Positions 60,964 through 64,000 of a stretch of 64,000 nucleotides of DNA are shown piece after piece. The DNA comes from Rhizobium tumorigenes (GTDB taxonomy: Bacteria > Pseudomonadota > Alphaproteobacteria > Rhizobiales > Rhizobiaceae), in the NCBI RefSeq assembly GCF_003240565.2, contig NZ_CP117255.1, positions 2,170,001-2,234,000 of the forward strand, given 5' to 3'. Position 1 is the stretch's first letter; every line of letters starts with the position of its first letter. A model generated the notes under the pieces. The model saw only the letters and a program-made list of their open reading frames with translations. It was not told the DNA's origin and did not search any database. A program made the translations under genes and the position numbers.

Positions 60964-62259
60964 TTACATGCCCTTGCCGCCGCACTTGCCGGTGGCAACG
61001 TTGAAGTTGCCGCAGGACATCGGCTTGCGCCAATCGGAGATCAGGTCCTTGGAGTCGGGCAGGTAGTCCGACCATTCGTCGCCAACGACAGCAGGCGTCT
61101 GCTGGACAATGTCGAACTGGCCGTTGCCCTGGATTTCGCCGATCAGTACAGGCTTGGTGATGTGGTGGTTCGGCATGACGGTCGCATAGCCGCCTGACAG
61201 GTTTGGAACGGTAGTGCCGATGATCGAGTCCAGCACCTTGTCGGTATCGGTCGAACCGGCAGCCTGGACAGCCTTAACCCAGGCGTTGAAGCCGATATAG
61301 GCAGCTTCCATCGGGTCGTTGGTGACGCGCTTGTCATTCTTGGTGTAGGCGTGCCACTGCTTGATAAAGGCCTTGTTGGCAGGCGTTTCAACGGATTCGA
61401 AGTAGTTCCAGGCAGCGAGATGGCCGACCAGTGGCTTGGTGTCGAGACCGGCAAGCTCTTCCTCGCCGACCGAGAAGGCGATGACCGGGATGTCGGTGGC
61501 CTTGATGCCCTTGTTGCCGAGTTCCTTGTAGAACGGCACGTTGGCGTCGCCGTTGATTGTCGAGACGACGGCGGTCTTCTTGCCGGCCGAACCGAAATCC
61601 TTGATCTTCGACACTTCCGTCTGCCAATCGGAGAAGCCGAAAGGCGTATAGTTGGTGATGATGTCTTCCTTCGGAATACCCTTGGAAATCAGGTAGGCCT
61701 CAAGGATCTTGTTGGTGGTGCGCGGATAGACGTAGTCGGTGCCTTCGAGAACGAAGCGCTTCACGCCTTCCTTCTGCATCAGGTAGTCGACGGCAGGGAT
61801 CGCCTGCTGGTTCGGCGCTGCGCCGGTGTAGATGATGTTACGCGAAGATTCTTCGCCTTCATACTGGACCGGGTAGAACAGCAGCGAGTTCAGCTCTTCG
61901 AATACCGGCAGGACAGACTTGCGCGACGAGGACGTCCAGCAACCGAAGACGGCGGCAACCTTGTCCTTCTGGATCAGCTCGCGGGCCTTTTCGGCAAACA
62001 GCGGCCAATCGGAGGCGGGATCGACGACGACGGCCTCGAGCTTCTTGCCGAGAAGGCCGCCCTTCTTGTTCTGCTCGTCGATGAGCATCAGCATGGCATC
62101 CTTGAGAGTAGTCTCGGAGATGGCCATGGTGCCGGAAAGCGAATGAAGAATGCCGACCTTGATCGTGTCGTCCGCAGCATAGGCGGCGCCGTTGAACAAA
62201 GCCGACGTCGACAGGACGGTACCGATAACGGCACCCGTGACGTAGTTCTTGAAATTCAT
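60964..62259 (-). CDS. urtA: Urea ABC transporter substrate-binding protein UrtA
   Basis: 431 residues. Signal peptide 1-28 (GAVIGTVLSTSALFNGAAYA). The mature part is a LivJ-like urea-binding protein with IKVGILHSLSGTMAISETTL, VAAVFGCWTSSSRKSVLPVF and NNLLFYPVQYEGEES-like LLFYPVQYEGEESSRNIIYT, which identify the UrtA group. It captures urea in the periplasm. It is the promoter-proximal gene of urtABCDE and is divergent from the NCS1-like gene. Confidence 0.95.
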   Translation of the reverse strand: MNFKNYVTGAVIGTVLSTSALFNGAAYAADDTIKVGILHSLSGTMAISETTLKDAMLMLIDEQNKKGGLLGKKLEAVVVDPASDWPLFAEKARELIQKDKVAAVFGCWTSSSRKSVLPVFEELNSLLFYPVQYEGEESSRNIIYTGAAPNQQAIPAVDYLMQKEGVKRFVLEGTDYVYPRTTNKILEAYLISKGIPKEDIITNYTPFGFSDWQTEVSKIKDFGSAGKKTAVVSTINGDANVPFYKELGNKGIKATDIPVIAFSVGEEELAGLDTKPLVGHLAAWNYFESVETPANKAFIKQWHAYTKNDKRVTNDPMEAAYIGFNAWVKAVQAAGSTDTDKVLDSIIGTTVPNLSGGYATVMPNHHITKPVLIGEIQGNGQFDIVQQTPAVVGDEWSDYLPDSKDLISDWRKPMSCGNFNVATGKCGGKGM

Positions 62260-62473
62260 TGTTTTATCCCCTCTTCGAATTCGACAACACTGGCGAAAAC
62301 CCGCCGTTAACTGTTGCTTGAGGGACTATGGTTTGGCGCGGGAGAAAACCGTATACGCAATTTGACGTAGGCGGTGGGCGAAACGTGCATCCTTTGCGTC
62401 GCGCCGCTTTAAGGCCGGCGATGAACCGTGTTAGCTATCCTCACAGCAAATCGCAGAGGACGTCGACAAAGGC

Positions 62474-64000
62474 ATGGCCGCACGCCAACGCATCATTCCC
62501 GTCAGGCGGGAGTATAATCGCTGGGTCGCCAACCAGACGCTCGAAGACTACGCGCTGCGCTTTACCGCCAAGAGCGCCCGGCAGTTTTCATCGCAGCGCA
62601 TTTCGCAGACAGCCATCGGCGCCATCTCGTTCCTGGCGCTGGAGGCAATCGGCGGCGCCATCACGCTGTCATACGGCACCACCAACGCGTTCTATGCGAT
62701 CATCGTCGCCAGTCTGGTGATGCTGGGCGTCGGGCTGCCGATCAGTCGCTACGCCATCCGCCACGGCGTCGATATCGACCTCCTGACCCGTGGTGCCAGC
62801 TTCGGATACATCGGGTCGACCGTGACCTCGCTGATCTATGCCAGCTTCACCTTCATGCTGTTTGCCATCGAGGCGTCGATCATGTCCGGTGCGCTGGAGC
62901 TGACGCTCGGGATACCGCTGTGGATCGGCTATATCATCAGCGCCTGCATGGTCATTCCGCTGGTGACCCACGGGGTCCGCCTGATCAGCCGTTTCCAGCT
63001 GCTCACCCAGCCCTTCTGGATCGTCCTCAATGTCCTGCCCTTCGTGTTCATTGCCTTTTCCGACTGGGAAAAATTCGATATCTGGCGGGCCTTTGCCGGC
63101 CTCGACCGGCCATCCTCTTCCGGCACCCTTGCTCCCTTCAACCTCATCGATTTCGGCGCCGCCTCGGCTGTCATCCTCGCCTTGATCTCGCAGATCGGCG
63201 AGCAGGCCGACTTCCTGCGCTTTCTGCCGCCGGAAGGCCATCGCAAGCTTCGCCACCGGCTGGCGATCTTTCTGGCCGGTCCCGGCTGGGTGATCATCGG
63301 CGCGCCGAAGCTGCTGGCCGGTTCGTTCCTCGTCGTGCTGACGCTGAGCGCCGGCGTTCCGGCCGACCGTGCCGCCGACCCGGCACAGATGTATCTCACA
63401 GCATTTGGCTACATGATCCCCTGGCACAATGCAGCGTTGCTGCTGATGGTCGCCTTCGTGATGGTCTCGCAGCTGAAGATCAACGTCATGAACGCCTATG
63501 CCGGCTCGCTGGCGTGGTCGAATTTCTTCTCGCGCCTGACCCATAGCCATCCCGGCCGCGTCATCTGGCTGGTGTTCAACGTCGCCATCGCGCTGCTACT
63601 GATGGAGCTTGGCATTTACCGGCTGCTGGAAGAGACGCTTGGCATCTTCTCGATCATCTCCATGGCCTGGCTCTGCACGATTTCGGCGGACCTGTTCATC
63701 AACAAGCCGCTCGGCCTCGCCCCAGAAGGCATCGAGTTCAAGCGCGCCCATCTCTACGACATTAACCCAGTCGGCCTTGGCGCCATGACCCTGTCGGCCG
63801 GCATCGCACTGACGGCGCATTTCGGCCTGTTCGGCGCGGTTGCCGCATCTCTTGCGCCCTACATCACCCTGATCGTAGCGCTGGTCGCCTCGCCTGCCAT
63901 CGCCTGGGCCACCAAGGGCAAGTTCTACCTCGCACGCAAGCCGCGTCAGAGCTGGAAGAACCTCACCGATATCACCTGCTCGATCTGCGAGCACCCGTTC
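62474..64000 (+). CDS. NCS1-like (purine-cytosine permease family) membrane protein with C-terminal extension, 3' end outside window
   Basis: 509 codons are open to the end of the window from the ATG at 62474. About 12 hydrophobic segments are visible, beginning TAIGAISFLALEAIGGAITL; blocks such as GASFGYIGSTVTSLIYASFT, INVMNAYAGSLAWSNFFSRL and CTISADLFINKPLG place it in the NCS1 nucleobase:cation symporter type. After the last helix (ITLIVALVASPAIAWATKGK) a soluble part starts with a Cys-x2-Cys motif (TCSICEHPF). Plain NCS1 permeases end about here, so a further domain is expected; a fused sensor kinase is my inference, by analogy with CbrA-type transporter-kinases. It is divergent from urtA and may sense or carry urea or a nucleobase. 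Confidence 0.7.
   Translation, partial: MAARQRIIPVRREYNRWVANQTLEDYALRFTAKSARQFSSQRISQTAIGAISFLALEAIGGAITLSYGTTNAFYAIIVASLVMLGVGLPISRYAIRHGVDIDLLTRGASFGYIGSTVTSLIYASFTFMLFAIEASIMSGALELTLGIPLWIGYIISACMVIPLVTHGVRLISRFQLLTQPFWIVLNVLPFVFIAFSDWEKFDIWRAFAGLDRPSSSGTLAPFNLIDFGAASAVILALISQIGEQADFLRFLPPEGHRKLRHRLAIFLAGPGWVIIGAPKLLAGSFLVVLTLSAGVPADRAADPAQMYLTAFGYMIPWHNAALLLMVAFVMVSQLKINVMNAYAGSLAWSNFFSRLTHSHPGRVIWLVFNVAIALLLMELGIYRLLEETLGIFSIISMAWLCTISADLFINKPLGLAPEGIEFKRAHLYDINPVGLGAMTLSAGIALTAHFGLFGAVAASLAPYITLIVALVASPAIAWATKGKFYLARKPRQSWKNLTDITCSICEHPF

Noticed and set aside
1..64000. CRISPR arrays, insertion sequences, tRNA or rRNA genes
   Set aside because: No regularly spaced repeats, transposase frames or recognisable RNA genes were found on reading the intergenic regions.

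Overview
The window is chromosomal DNA of an alphaproteobacterium of the order Hyphomicrobiales, most likely the Rhizobium/Agrobacterium/Neorhizobium/Sinorhizobium group. Reasons seen in the sequence: high GC with dense operons; the nepR-ecfG/phyR general stress locus next to tonB/hmuPSTUV; a urease cluster carrying DUF1272 and DUF1311 genes beside urtABCDE; and palindromic intergenic elements of the rhizobial type. I saw no rRNA, tRNA, CRISPR array, insertion sequence or prophage. Both ends cut genes: an LpxO-like hydroxylase at the left and a transporter-like membrane protein with a soluble tail at the right.

Layout. 1-774: 3' part missing of an aspartyl/asparaginyl beta-hydroxylase family gene. 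927-11263: sugar catabolic region with a CUT1 ABC transporter, two Gfo/Idh/MocA oxidoreductases, ThuA, a sugar isomerase/epimerase and a divergent LacI regulator. A TetR-SMR efflux pair with its own operator lies inside it. 11351-12122: truncated haemoglobin and a DUF423 membrane protein. 12138-19403: haem acquisition (IsdG-like haem oxygenase with DUF2325 partner, TonB, HmuPSTUV). 19407-23354: general stress response core (PhyR, NepR, EcfG, HWE kinase), with four EcfG-type promoters readable by eye. 23731-38718: reductive pyrimidine degradation (PreTA, RutR-like regulator, ureidopropionase-like hydrolase, dihydropyrimidinase, NitT/TauT-type ABC transporter). This block contains two foreign-looking modules: a haem oxygenase-bacteriophytochrome pair and a MazE/MazF-type toxin-antitoxin pair. 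39079-47138: stress-type protein, CYTH-CHAD protein, Nudix hydrolase, RND efflux pair and a Crp/Fnr regulator. 47142-62259: urease genes (ureG,F,E ... C,B,A,D) and the urea ABC transporter urtEDCBA, split by a diguanylate cyclase, a peroxiredoxin and small genes. 62474-64000: NCS1-like membrane protein, divergent from urtA.

How the parts fit. Several blocks scavenge nitrogen: pyrimidine degradation releases ammonia and beta-amino acids, and Urt plus urease capture and split urea. Haem import supplies iron, and IsdG-like and BphO enzymes can degrade haem; BphO yields the biliverdin that the adjacent phytochrome needs. The phytochrome and the stress-locus kinase are both HWE/HisKA_2 histidine kinases, and the phytochrome ends in a receiver domain, so light input to the PhyR pathway is a reasonable but untested idea.

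Most genes belong to known families. The least ordinary observations are the toxin-antitoxin pair coupled by four-base overlaps into a pyrimidine operon, the phytochrome module within the same catabolic block, the DUF2325-IsdG operon, the transporter-like protein with a Cys-containing tail beside the urea transporter, and the ThuA plus epimerase sugar cluster that resembles a 3-keto-glycoside pathway.
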